From contig CANBTK010000163.1 of assembly GCA_947372365.1 (NCBI GenBank), forward strand, positions 1-5,759: a stretch of DNA of 5,759 bases, in the 5' to 3' direction. This DNA is from Flavipsychrobacter stenotrophus (lineage in GTDB: Bacteria; Bacteroidota; Bacteroidia; Chitinophagales; Chitinophagaceae). The notes under the pieces were generated by a model. That model saw only the letters and a program-made list of their open reading frames with translations, had not been told where the DNA came from and ran no database searches. Shown piece after piece: positions 1 to 5,759 of the stretch (position 1 is its first letter; each line of letters starts with the position of its first letter). The position numbers and the translations under genes were made by a program.

Positions 1-407
1 GCAAGCGACTCGCTTAGCCCCTGCTGTAACAATAGCCGTGACGAACCGAGCAATACCACTTTAATGCCCCTGCCCTCTTTAGTGTCGCTATCCCATTGCT
101 TCTTAACGGTTTCGCTCCAGTTATCTATTTTTTGTATTTCATCTATCACTAATAGCAGCTCTGCACTTTCATGTTGCTTCATTTTTAGCCTGGCCACATC
201 CCATTGTTCTGTTAGCCAGTTAGCACCTGATGCAGGAATTGCATCGGCGGAAACTGAATGAAATGGCATGGCTATAGCCTTGGTTACCTGGTTCATTATG
301 GTGGTTTTGCCCACCTGCCGTGGCCCAAATAACACCTGTATGAACTTTCTCGGTTCTTCAACCCTGCTTATAACCTGCTGAAAATGAACCCTTTCTATCG
401 TTTTCAT
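1..407 (-). CDS. AAA-family ATPase (AAA_14/DUF4143 type), N-terminal part, cut by the window edge
   Basis: Reading the minus strand from the ATG at 405-407 gives 135 open codons to the window edge, so the C-terminus is missing. Residues 28-35 are a Walker A P-loop (GPRQVGKT). Residues 84-93 are a hydrophobic strand ending in a Walker B Asp-Glu (LLLVIDEIQK, D89/E90). Residues 117-124 (VVLLGSSR) fit the sensor-1 strand, followed by the LLLQQGLSESL stretch typical of this family. Known full-length members are about 370-400 residues, with an AAA_14 ATPase domain and a C-terminal DUF4143 domain, so about two thirds lies outside. Their cellular role is poorly defined; they are common, often strain-variable bacterial and archaeal genes. 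The ATG is chosen because it directly precedes the conserved N-terminus and an in-frame stop lies upstream at 438-440; a TTG at 417-419 is the only nearby alternative. By eye the gene is somewhat more AT-rich than its neighbours. Family assignment is strong; function is not assigned. Confidence 0.9.
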   Translation of the reverse strand, partial: MKTIERVHFQQVISRVEEPRKFIQVLFGPRQVGKTTIMNQVTKAIAMPFHSVSADAIPASGANWLTEQWDVARLKMKQHESAELLLVIDEIQKIDNWSETVKKQWDSDTKEGRGIKVVLLGSSRLLLQQGLSESL

Positions 408-472
408 AATTTTACTCAATGCACTGAGTAATTTTACTCAATATACTGAGTAATTTTACTCAACAAAGGTAG
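407..472. repeat. Three tandem 22-bp repeats forming an array of alternating inverted half-sites
   Basis: Units at 407-428 and 429-450 differ at only two positions; a third at 451-472 matches for the first 13 bases and then diverges. Within them the heptamer TTACTCA occurs at 412-418, 434-440 and 456-462, and its inverse TGAGTAA at 425-431 and 447-453. This gives five half-sites of strictly alternating orientation with start-to-start spacing 13, 9, 13, 9. Segments 412-431 and 434-453 are each 18/20 palindromic. Segments 425-440 and 447-462 are perfect inverted repeats around TT. The array fills the leader between the ATPase promoter and its start codon, so an operator or a structured 5' leader is likely (inference). 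Confidence 0.9.
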
Positions 473-493
473 CTAATTTTGTTATAACAACAA
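464..493 (-). promoter_or_regulatory. Bacteroidota-type promoter for the ATPase gene
   Basis: On the minus strand TACCTTTG (464-471) matches the Bacteroidota -7 consensus TAnnTTTG exactly. A TTG (491-493) lies exactly 19 bp upstream, the usual spacing for the -33 element; a second TTG at 488-490 gives a 16-bp spacer. The site lies in the 94-bp gap after the preceding glycosyltransferase, and transcription would start near 455-460, giving a leader of about 50 nt. The ATPase is therefore probably transcribed on its own as well as by any read-through. Confidence 0.7.
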
Positions 494-501
494 TTAAGAT
501 A

Positions 502-2151
502 CTACTGCATCTTCAGCAGGTAGTAATTCCTCAAGGCATTTTGGCGGGTAGCCGGGTTCAGGAATTCGGGGGTAAGCTCGCTTACTTTGAAAAGCTGCCC
601 TTGTTTTAAGATCTCAAAAGTGCAGCCACTCTGCCTCAGGGTATCCAGCCCTTCATCCATCGTAAGCACATACTTTTTGGTTTTAATGGCGCTTAGTGCC
701 TCATTGGTAAACAGCAATTCATTGGCATAGAAGCTGAGGGAATTGAGGGGGTCGTGCATTTTAAAATACAGGAATTCCGATGATGGGATATGCTCCTTCT
801 CAATATACTTACCTACCTGCGAGCCTACCTGGTAGCGCAGCAGGGAATAGTAAACAAAGTTAGTGAGCAGGATATTGGCCATTATCATGCCTATAGCTGG
901 CAGCCATATGGTTTTAGAGGCAAGGTGCTTGTTTACAGCCAGGTAAACCCATAAAACAGCGTAGCAGCTCCACACAATTATGGGCAGCAGGCCCGATGGG
1001 AAAACAAACATAACCAGCACCAGCACAATAGCCAAAACCAATGCCGAAATGCCGAAAATAAAGGGGTTTATAACCTTGTACATAGCAGCATAGCGCTTGC
1101 TATCGAGGTAGCCGGCTATTGACTGGGCGGTTATAATTGCCGCCAGCGGGAAAGCCACAAAAATATAGTGCGGCAACTGGTAAGCCGATGAGCCAAGGGC
1201 AAGGTAGGCGAGCAAAAAGCCCCCTGTTGTTACCCACTCGCCACCCTCGTTAAGCCTGAATTTTTGCTTTACGAGCTGGATGATATTGGCCACGATTGCC
1301 GGGACAAGTATAAAAACCCATGGTAGGAACGACCACAGCATATTAACCAGCAGGAAGCTTAAATCAGCCCCGTTTTTCCAGGGGCTTTCGCCAGTGATGC
1401 GCCCAAAGCTTTGCGACCAGTAGAAAAACCGAAGCCCGGAAACTCCCTTCTGTCCATTTACAATTGCTTCGGGGTGCATATCGTACTGCTGGTATAGGCC
1501 AATGCTCATGGGCAGCAGTATAAGGCCTATTACCACCAGACCCAGCAAATAAGCAGGGTGGAAGAATTTCTTCCATTGCCTTTTCAGTGCCCAGTCGGTA
1601 GCAAAGCAAAACACAGGCACCATAAGCGCTATGGGGCCTTTTGTCATCATGCCAAAGCCAACAGCGGCAAAGCCCAGCAAAAGGTAGTGCAGCTTCCTGC
1701 TTACGTCCCACTCCTTTACCAGCCATATGGCAGTTACTACCCAGCTCATAAGTATGGTATCGCAACGGACATCGTTTGTCATGAGGAACATGCCCTGGCA
1801 GGTAGCCAGTATAAGGGCAGCCATGCGGGCGGTAGCATCGTTATATAGCAGCCTGGCAAGCCTGTAGGTAGCAAAGATGGCCCACAAAGCGAACAGTATA
1901 GAAGGAAGCTTATAGCCAAAATTGCCCACGCCAAAGATTTTCATGCTGAGTGCACTTACCCAGAACAGGAAGGGCGGCTTATCCAGGTAATTAATGCCAT
2001 GGTCATATAGCTGCAGCCAGTTATGGCTGCCAAGCAGTTCGCGGCTCATGCTCGCATATTGCGAAGCGTCAATATCCATAGTATCTACCCTCACGGACGT
2101 GAAATAGGTGATGGCGATAAGAATAAAAACCCAAAAAGGAATTTTTGGCAT
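502..2151 (-). CDS. ArnT/PMT-like GT-C glycosyltransferase, integral membrane
   Basis: A 549-residue protein with about 12-13 hydrophobic segments followed by a roughly 90-residue soluble C-terminal tail, the layout of ArnT-like lipid-A and protein glycosyltransferases (GT83/GT39, PMT_2), which are usually about 500-570 residues. Such enzymes move a sugar from undecaprenyl phosphate to a periplasmic acceptor. After the first membrane helix comes the first periplasmic loop with the acidic motif DIDASQYASMSREL (D26, D28) and then NYLDKPPFLFW (K58), matching the DE...YAEISREM and YFEKPP blocks of ArnT. TKGPIAL and QLPHYIFVAFPLAAI are further family-like segments. The ATG at 2149-2151 is preferred: an in-frame ATG at 2202 would add 17 residues, overlap the start of the divergent epimerase and lie upstream of the predicted promoter. 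It stands alone on its strand, 94 bp before the ATPase. The sugar and acceptor cannot be told; family assignment is firm, the ArnT role itself is not. Confidence 0.88.
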   Translation of the reverse strand: MPKIPFWVFILIAITYFTSVRVDTMDIDASQYASMSRELLGSHNWLQLYDHGINYLDKPPFLFWVSALSMKIFGVGNFGYKLPSILFALWAIFATYRLARLLYNDATARMAALILATCQGMFLMTNDVRCDTILMSWVVTAIWLVKEWDVSRKLHYLLLGFAAVGFGMMTKGPIALMVPVFCFATDWALKRQWKKFFHPAYLLGLVVIGLILLPMSIGLYQQYDMHPEAIVNGQKGVSGLRFFYWSQSFGRITGESPWKNGADLSFLLVNMLWSFLPWVFILVPAIVANIIQLVKQKFRLNEGGEWVTTGGFLLAYLALGSSAYQLPHYIFVAFPLAAIITAQSIAGYLDSKRYAAMYKVINPFIFGISALVLAIVLVLVMFVFPSGLLPIIVWSCYAVLWVYLAVNKHLASKTIWLPAIGMIMANILLTNFVYYSLLRYQVGSQVGKYIEKEHIPSSEFLYFKMHDPLNSLSFYANELLFTNEALSAIKTKKYVLTMDEGLDTLRQSGCTFEILKQGQLFKVSELTPEFLNPATRQNALRNYYLLKMQ

Positions 2152-2169
2152 AATTGAATTTTCCAGTAG

Positions 2170-2177
2170 CAAAAATA
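2170..2177 (-). promoter_or_regulatory. Probable -7 element for the ArnT-like gene
   Basis: The minus strand reads TATTTTTG, an exact match to the Bacteroidota TAnnTTTG element, 18 bp upstream of the chosen ATG at 2151. A TTG at 2200-2202 lies 22 bp further upstream, slightly more than the usual 19-21 bp. The leader would be only about 10 nt. This supports starting the protein at 2151 rather than 2202. Confidence 0.5.
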
Positions 2178-2193
2178 GTTGCAATTTTAGCGA

Positions 2194-3225
2194 ATGTTGC
2201 AATTAAAATATTTCAAGGCAGAATTAGCCTTCGAATACCCCTTTACAACGCATAAAGGCACCAAAACACACCAGCCCTCCCTTATCGTGGCGCTAGGGCT
2301 GGCAGGCATGGCTGGTTTTGGCGAAGCCCCTGCAATAAGCTACTACAATATTACCGTTGATGAAATGGTGGACTCGCTGGAAAGCAAACGGGCTATGATA
2401 GAACGTTATGCGCTTACCGACCCCGGCCGTTTCTGGCATTTCCTGCACCATCTTATACCCGGGCAGCACTTTTTAACCGCAGCCCTCGATATAGCTGGTT
2501 GGGATTTATTTGCCCAGATGCGCCGCCAGCCACTCTATAAAACCCTGGGGCTGGAATGGGGCAACATACCGCTTACTGACTATACCATAGGCATAGATAC
2601 AGCCGAAATGATGGCGGAGAAAGTAAAAGCACACCCCTGGCCTGTATACAAGGTAAAAGTGGGTGGCACCGATGATATAGATAAAATCAGGGCAATGCGG
2701 GCGGTTACCGATGCACCCTTTAGGATAGATGCCAACGAAGGCTGGCAATTTGAAGACGCTAAACTACTGTTACCCGAACTGAAGCAGCTGGGTATACAAC
2801 TGGTAGAGCAACCCCTTGCCCGTACGGAAATTGAGGCTATGAAGGAGCTTAAAGCCAAATCCCCCCTGCCCCTCTATGCCGATGAAAGCTGTGTAACCGA
2901 GCACGACGTAAAAAAATGTGCCGATGGCTTTGATGGCATCAATATAAAGCTCACCAAGTGTGGCGGCATTACGCCAGCCCTGCGCATGATAAAGGAAGCC
3001 CGGGAACTGGGGCTAAAGGTAATGATGGGCAGTATGAACGAATGCACCATTGGTACTGCCGCAGTTGCTAATATGCTGCCTCTACTCGATGAAGTGGATG
3101 CCGATGGGCCCCTGCTGCTGAATGAAGATATGGCCGAAGGGCTAACCTACGAAAATGGCATCATAAAGCTAAGCGGGCGCAACGGCCTTGGTATCAAGTT
3201 TTCGGGGCAGAAGATAACGAAGTAA
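2194..3225 (+). CDS. Dipeptide epimerase, enolase superfamily (L-Ala-D/L-Glu epimerase type)
   Basis: A 343-residue protein with the full catalytic set of the muconate-lactonizing subgroup of the enolase superfamily. An N-terminal capping domain is followed by a (beta/alpha) barrel with K153-x-K155 (VYKVKVG), metal ligands D179 (RIDANEGW), E205 (LVEQPL) and D230 (YADES), and the opposite-face lysine K252 (INIKLTKCGG). The C-terminal barrel segment DADGPLLLNED matches the DxD substrate-binding motif of dipeptide epimerases. These Mg-dependent cytoplasmic enzymes racemize the second residue of dipeptides; the best-known role is conversion of L-Ala-D-Glu to L-Ala-L-Glu in murein peptide recycling. 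Some Bacteroidota members prefer other dipeptides, so the exact substrate is uncertain. Length is normal (family about 320-370). The ATG lies 42 bp from the divergent membrane glycosyltransferase, with no clear Shine-Dalgarno site. Its stop lies 4 bp from the stop of the convergent downstream gene. The usual recycling partners (LdcA, NlpC/P60 peptidase) are not in view. Confidence 0.93.
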   Translation: MLQLKYFKAELAFEYPFTTHKGTKTHQPSLIVALGLAGMAGFGEAPAISYYNITVDEMVDSLESKRAMIERYALTDPGRFWHFLHHLIPGQHFLTAALDIAGWDLFAQMRRQPLYKTLGLEWGNIPLTDYTIGIDTAEMMAEKVKAHPWPVYKVKVGGTDDIDKIRAMRAVTDAPFRIDANEGWQFEDAKLLLPELKQLGIQLVEQPLARTEIEAMKELKAKSPLPLYADESCVTEHDVKKCADGFDGINIKLTKCGGITPALRMIKEARELGLKVMMGSMNECTIGTAAVANMLPLLDEVDADGPLLLNEDMAEGLTYENGIIKLSGRNGLGIKFSGQKITK

Positions 3226-3229
3226 AGCA

Positions 3230-4696
3230 CTACCCGCCTACATACTCGTAAATGTAGCAGGCATAGCTATCGCTGATCATGTAGGGCAGCTTTTTAATGA
3301 GCCGCGAAAATGTATTGGAATAATTTTGGTCATTAACATCGGCTACAAGCTTGTAGTGGGTATTAAGGAAAGCCTCCTGGTAAAGCGGGCGCCATGTGTT
3401 GCCCTTACCTATGATAATGTACTTTATCTTCTTATCAATTATGTATTGGGCTTTTTCATCCAACCCTCCGTTTTCTTCCAGGCTCAGGAAGGTGCAGCCA
3501 TTGTTGCGGGCAATATAGTAATAGGCAAAATCGCCGCATACTGAGGTGTTTTTTGTAAGGTATTGCGAAATGGTTTTCTCATTGGCAACAGGGTCGTGCT
3601 GCGGCATGGTAGACAAAATATAAACGCCCTTAAAAGCAAAAATGCAGCCGAATAAAATACAGATGGTATACGTGAGCCATTTTAGCAACTTGCCTGTAAG
3701 CAGGTTCACAGTAACACCTACAATAAGCAAAGAGGTAAACGGCGTTACCAGCGCAAAATACCTGCCGGATATACCGCCAGTTACTAGCAGTATAAATGCA
3801 GTAATAGCAGGAAGGCACAAAGCTGCCAGCGCAATGTTTTTAGCCAGCAGCTTGTTTTTCACAATCAAGAAGAAAGCAAGAAAGGCATACAGGAAGACAA
3901 AGAAATTATACCCTATGCGTATGTTGGAGCCAATGCCCACATGCTCTTTCATGGTTGTAGAGTTTTTGTTGCTGGTTATTAACCCACCAATGCTACCATA
4001 GGCTTTATATACCCACAGGTAATAAATAGCGCCAAAAGCAACCCCTATAAGCGCATATTTGAGCAGTGTGGCCTTACGGCCGCTGCCATCAGCAACATGC
4101 GTCTCATAAATAAAGAAAAACGCGAAAGAGGCAAACGCGAAAATGATGCGGGGTGTAGTAAGGAAGGCGCAGCCCAGCAATAGCCCCACGAGCAGCGACA
4201 AAGGCACCAGCATTTTACCCGGCTTTATTTCGGTATACAACAGGTAAGCATTCATGAAAAAGAAAAGGCAAACAAAATCCATGCGGCCAGAATGCAGGAA
4301 CTGGTTAAAATTAGGCTCAATGGCTACGAGTATTAGTGTAACCATAGCAGCCCAGGCGGTAAAGCCCAGCTTCATGCATATTTTATAGATAAGGTAGAGG
4401 TTAATAAAGCCAAAAAGCAGGTTCGTCATCCTGAAATGAAAAATGCCAAACCCAAAGGTTTTAAGCACCAGCGCCTGCAGTAAAAAATACACAGGGCCAT
4501 ATTGCAGCTTCTGCTCAGGAATAACTATGATACGGGCATCTTCATAAAAAGTATGGTGCTTCATGTATGACTCCGTCATGCTGGCGAAAGTAATTTCATC
4601 GAACCAGGGGAACGGGGAATAGATAAGCGTAGCTATATGGTAAATGGCATACAGTATGGCTGCCGCAGCTATAACTATGGTGTATTTTTTATTCAT
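3230..4696 (-). CDS. GT-C family membrane glycosyltransferase (PMT_2/GT39-like), divergent
   Basis: A 488-residue polytopic membrane protein with roughly 10-12 hydrophobic segments and a soluble C-terminal region of about 110 residues. The first helix is followed by PWFDEITFASMTESYM, the Asp-Glu pair (D33, E34) found at the catalytic position of the first periplasmic loop in GT-C enzymes. EQKLQYGPVYFLLQALVLKTFG then takes the place of the KPP block, and FHFRMTNLLFGFINLYLI the third helix. This pattern fits polyprenyl-phosphate-sugar-dependent transferases of the GT39/PMT_2 group, working on the periplasmic side. It is only distantly similar to the ArnT-like protein at 502-2151. The ATG at 4694-4696 is chosen because the first membrane helix follows it directly; an in-frame TTG at 4726 would add 10 polar residues. 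It lies 71 bp downstream of the GT2 gene on the same strand, so the two are probably co-transcribed. Donor sugar and acceptor are unknown. Confidence 0.82.
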   Translation of the reverse strand: MNKKYTIVIAAAAILYAIYHIATLIYSPFPWFDEITFASMTESYMKHHTFYEDARIIVIPEQKLQYGPVYFLLQALVLKTFGFGIFHFRMTNLLFGFINLYLIYKICMKLGFTAWAAMVTLILVAIEPNFNQFLHSGRMDFVCLFFFMNAYLLYTEIKPGKMLVPLSLLVGLLLGCAFLTTPRIIFAFASFAFFFIYETHVADGSGRKATLLKYALIGVAFGAIYYLWVYKAYGSIGGLITSNKNSTTMKEHVGIGSNIRIGYNFFVFLYAFLAFFLIVKNKLLAKNIALAALCLPAITAFILLVTGGISGRYFALVTPFTSLLIVGVTVNLLTGKLLKWLTYTICILFGCIFAFKGVYILSTMPQHDPVANEKTISQYLTKNTSVCGDFAYYYIARNNGCTFLSLEENGGLDEKAQYIIDKKIKYIIIGKGNTWRPLYQEAFLNTHYKLVADVNDQNYSNTFSRLIKKLPYMISDSYACYIYEYVGG

Positions 4697-4727
4697 GCTT
4701 TTATGTGTTATTGCCCGCCTCAGCAAA

Positions 4728-4765
4728 ATGCCGGGTAGTTAAAGCCCGCCAGCGGGCTACGGCAT
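4728..4765 (-). terminator. Intercistronic nested hairpin, possible attenuator or weak terminator
   Basis: In the 71-bp gap between the GT2 and GT-C genes, 4743-4758 is a perfect GC-rich inverted repeat (AGCCCGC, 2-nt centre, GCGGGCT). An outer pair, ATGCCGGGTAG at 4728-4738 against CTACGGCAT at 4757-4765, is also complementary with a 2-nt bulge, but shares CT (4757-4758) with the inner stem, so the two folds compete at that edge. On the transcribed strand the inner stem is followed by only TTTAACT, too short a U-run for a strong intrinsic terminator. It more likely tunes expression of the downstream gene or protects the mRNA (inference). Confidence 0.5.
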
Positions 4766-4767
4766 GT

Positions 4768-5715
4768 TTAGCCGCTTATTTCTTCGCTTTCGCGTACTTT
4801 CTTCTTAACCACATAAAGTGGCCGCCCCTTCACCTGGAAAAATATCCGCAAGACGTATTCGCCTATTATTCCCAGCGACAACAATTGCACCCCGCTGAAA
4901 AGCACTATCGCAAACAACAATGCTGTGAACCCCTGGGGCACATTGTGATAAACAAACTTTTTAATGAGCGTCTGTGCCAGGTAAACGACTGATATCAATA
5001 TGGAAATAAGGCCAAGGTTGGTAATAAGCTTAATAGGGAATTCGCTGAAATTGAAAATGCCGTTATGCGCCAGCTGCAGCAGTTTTTTAAACGAATACTT
5101 GGAATCACCCGCTGCGCGGCTGTCCCTTTCGTACTCCACGCCTATCTGCTTAAAGCCTATCCAGGTGCGCATGCCCCTTATGTAGCGGCTTTCCTCTGGC
5201 ATTTTATTCAGCACATCTACAATGCGCCTGCTCACCAGCGAAAAGTCGCCGCTATCCAGCGGAATATCTATGTACGAAATGCGTTTAAGTATGCGGTAAA
5301 AAATATGGTAGCTCATTTTTTTCAGCATGCCTTCCTTCCGCTTTTTACGCACGGCATACACAACATCATACCCCTCTTTATACTTGGCGTAAAAGTCGGT
5401 AATCAGCTCAGGCGGGTCTTGCAGGTCGCCATCAATGATCATAATGGCTTCGGTAGCAGTTGCCGCCGCCAGGCCAGCGCTAAGCGCTATCTGGTGGCCG
5501 TAATTACGTGCAAGTACTACCGACTGGTACCTTTTGTCGGTAAAAGAAAGCTGCAGCATCTGGTCAGCAGTATTATCCCTGCTCCCGTCATCAACCAGCA
5601 CTACTTCAATAGCCAGTGGCGATGAATTAAGTATCGAATTTATCCTGCCTATCAATTGAGGAAAAACTTCACTTTCGTTGTAAAGAGGGATAACAAAAGA
5701 TACTTGTGGCGTCAT
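4768..5715 (-). CDS. GT2 polyprenyl-phosphate glycosyltransferase (DPM1/ArnC/GtrB-like)
   Basis: A 315-residue protein with an N-terminal GT-A domain and two C-terminal membrane helices. Visible motifs are VSFVIPLYNE (5-14), VDDGS (41-45), the LARNYGHQIALSAGL block (68-82), the metal-binding DGDLQDPPE with D95/D97, GDFSLVSRR (156-164), and the basic R200...GDSKYSFKKL loop near the active site. Hydrophobic segments at about 228-250 and 262-286 form the membrane anchor, followed by a basic tail. Known relatives transfer a sugar or aminosugar from a nucleotide donor to dolichyl or undecaprenyl phosphate on the cytoplasmic face. ArnC and GtrB are examples of about this length. The ATG at 5713-5715 immediately precedes the first conserved strand. 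The GT-C protein directly downstream is a natural user of its product. The 44 bases upstream of the start within the window show no convincing promoter, so the gene may belong to a longer operon. The donor sugar cannot be inferred. Confidence 0.92.
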   Translation of the reverse strand: MTPQVSFVIPLYNESEVFPQLIGRINSILNSSPLAIEVVLVDDGSRDNTADQMLQLSFTDKRYQSVVLARNYGHQIALSAGLAAATATEAIMIIDGDLQDPPELITDFYAKYKEGYDVVYAVRKKRKEGMLKKMSYHIFYRILKRISYIDIPLDSGDFSLVSRRIVDVLNKMPEESRYIRGMRTWIGFKQIGVEYERDSRAAGDSKYSFKKLLQLAHNGIFNFSEFPIKLITNLGLISILISVVYLAQTLIKKFVYHNVPQGFTALLFAIVLFSGVQLLSLGIIGEYVLRIFFQVKGRPLYVVKKKVRESEEISG

Positions 5716-5759
5716 GAGTGTAAAAATATATCTTTATTTCGTCTGATTGCCCCTAATCG

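Noticed and set aside
64..261. A 65-codon plus-strand reading frame
   Set aside because: It lies antisense to the ATPase coding sequence, whose Walker motifs are clear; the Ser/Leu-rich translation is typical of a shadow frame.
407..472. Short CRISPR-like array
   Set aside because: The repeats are directly adjacent 22-mers with no unique spacers, and no cas gene is present.
473..501. Intrinsic terminator after the ArnT-like gene
   Set aside because: No GC-rich stem followed by a U-run is visible on the minus strand; the gap is taken up by the ATPase promoter.
1364..1765. A 133-codon minus-strand frame inside the ArnT-like gene
   Set aside because: It is an alternative frame of the same strand within a well-conserved membrane protein; no family similarity seen.
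3642..4001. A 119-codon plus-strand reading frame
   Set aside because: It is antisense to the second GT-C gene, with no promoter or recognisable motif.
4705..4992. A 95-codon plus-strand reading frame with a GTG start
   Set aside because: It crosses the hairpin gap and then runs antisense to the 3' end of the GT2 gene; no protein features.
5065..5625. A 186-codon plus-strand reading frame
   Set aside because: It is entirely antisense to the GT2 gene, which has all its family motifs; the translation has no recognisable domain.
5723..5730. TATATTTT on the minus strand just upstream of the GT2 start, near the TAnnTTTG consensus
   Set aside because: It lacks the final G, has no TTG at the proper spacing, and lies only 7 bp from the ATG; more likely chance in an AT-rich spacer.

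Overview
The window looks like a chromosomal stretch of a Bacteroidota (Bacteroidetes) bacterium, possibly Chitinophagales or Sphingobacteriales, although the order is a guess. Three things support the phylum: promoter sites matching the phylum's TTG / TAnnTTTG consensus, little sign of Shine-Dalgarno sequences before the start codons, and protein sequences that read like Bacteroidota versions of their families. Codon use, with frequent ATA, AGG and GGG, looks similar across the four complete genes. There is no tRNA, rRNA, CRISPR array, insertion sequence or phage gene.

Layout, left to right. (1) Positions 1-407, minus strand: the N-terminal third of an AAA_14/DUF4143-type ATPase, running off the left edge. 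It is preceded by a good Bacteroidota promoter and a leader built almost entirely of a 22-bp tandem repeat made of alternating TTACTCA/TGAGTAA half-sites. (2) Positions 502-2151, minus: an ArnT/PMT-like GT-C integral membrane glycosyltransferase. (3) Positions 2194-3225, plus: a dipeptide epimerase of the enolase superfamily, divergent from gene 2 across a 42-bp spacer. (4) Positions 3230-4696, minus: a second, more divergent GT-C membrane protein, convergent with the epimerase with only 4 bp between stop codons. (5) Positions 4768-5715, minus: a GT2 polyprenyl-phosphate glycosyltransferase, directly upstream of gene 4 and separated from it by a GC-rich nested hairpin.

How the genes may work together. 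The GT2 enzyme (5) probably charges undecaprenyl phosphate with a sugar on the cytoplasmic face of the inner membrane. GT-C enzymes (4 and perhaps 2) use such lipid-linked sugars on the periplasmic face to decorate lipid A, another glycan or a protein. This is the same division of labour as ArnC/ArnT or GtrB/Gtr. The epimerase (3) is a cell-wall peptide recycling type of enzyme (L-Ala-D/L-Glu epimerase family), so genes 2-5 share a cell-envelope theme. The ATPase (1) is a separate transcription unit, probably unrelated in function.

No clearly new multi-gene system is visible. The most unusual element is the half-site array in the ATPase leader (407-472). After that come the intercistronic hairpin between genes 5 and 4 and the compact divergent promoter with paired TTGCAA sites.
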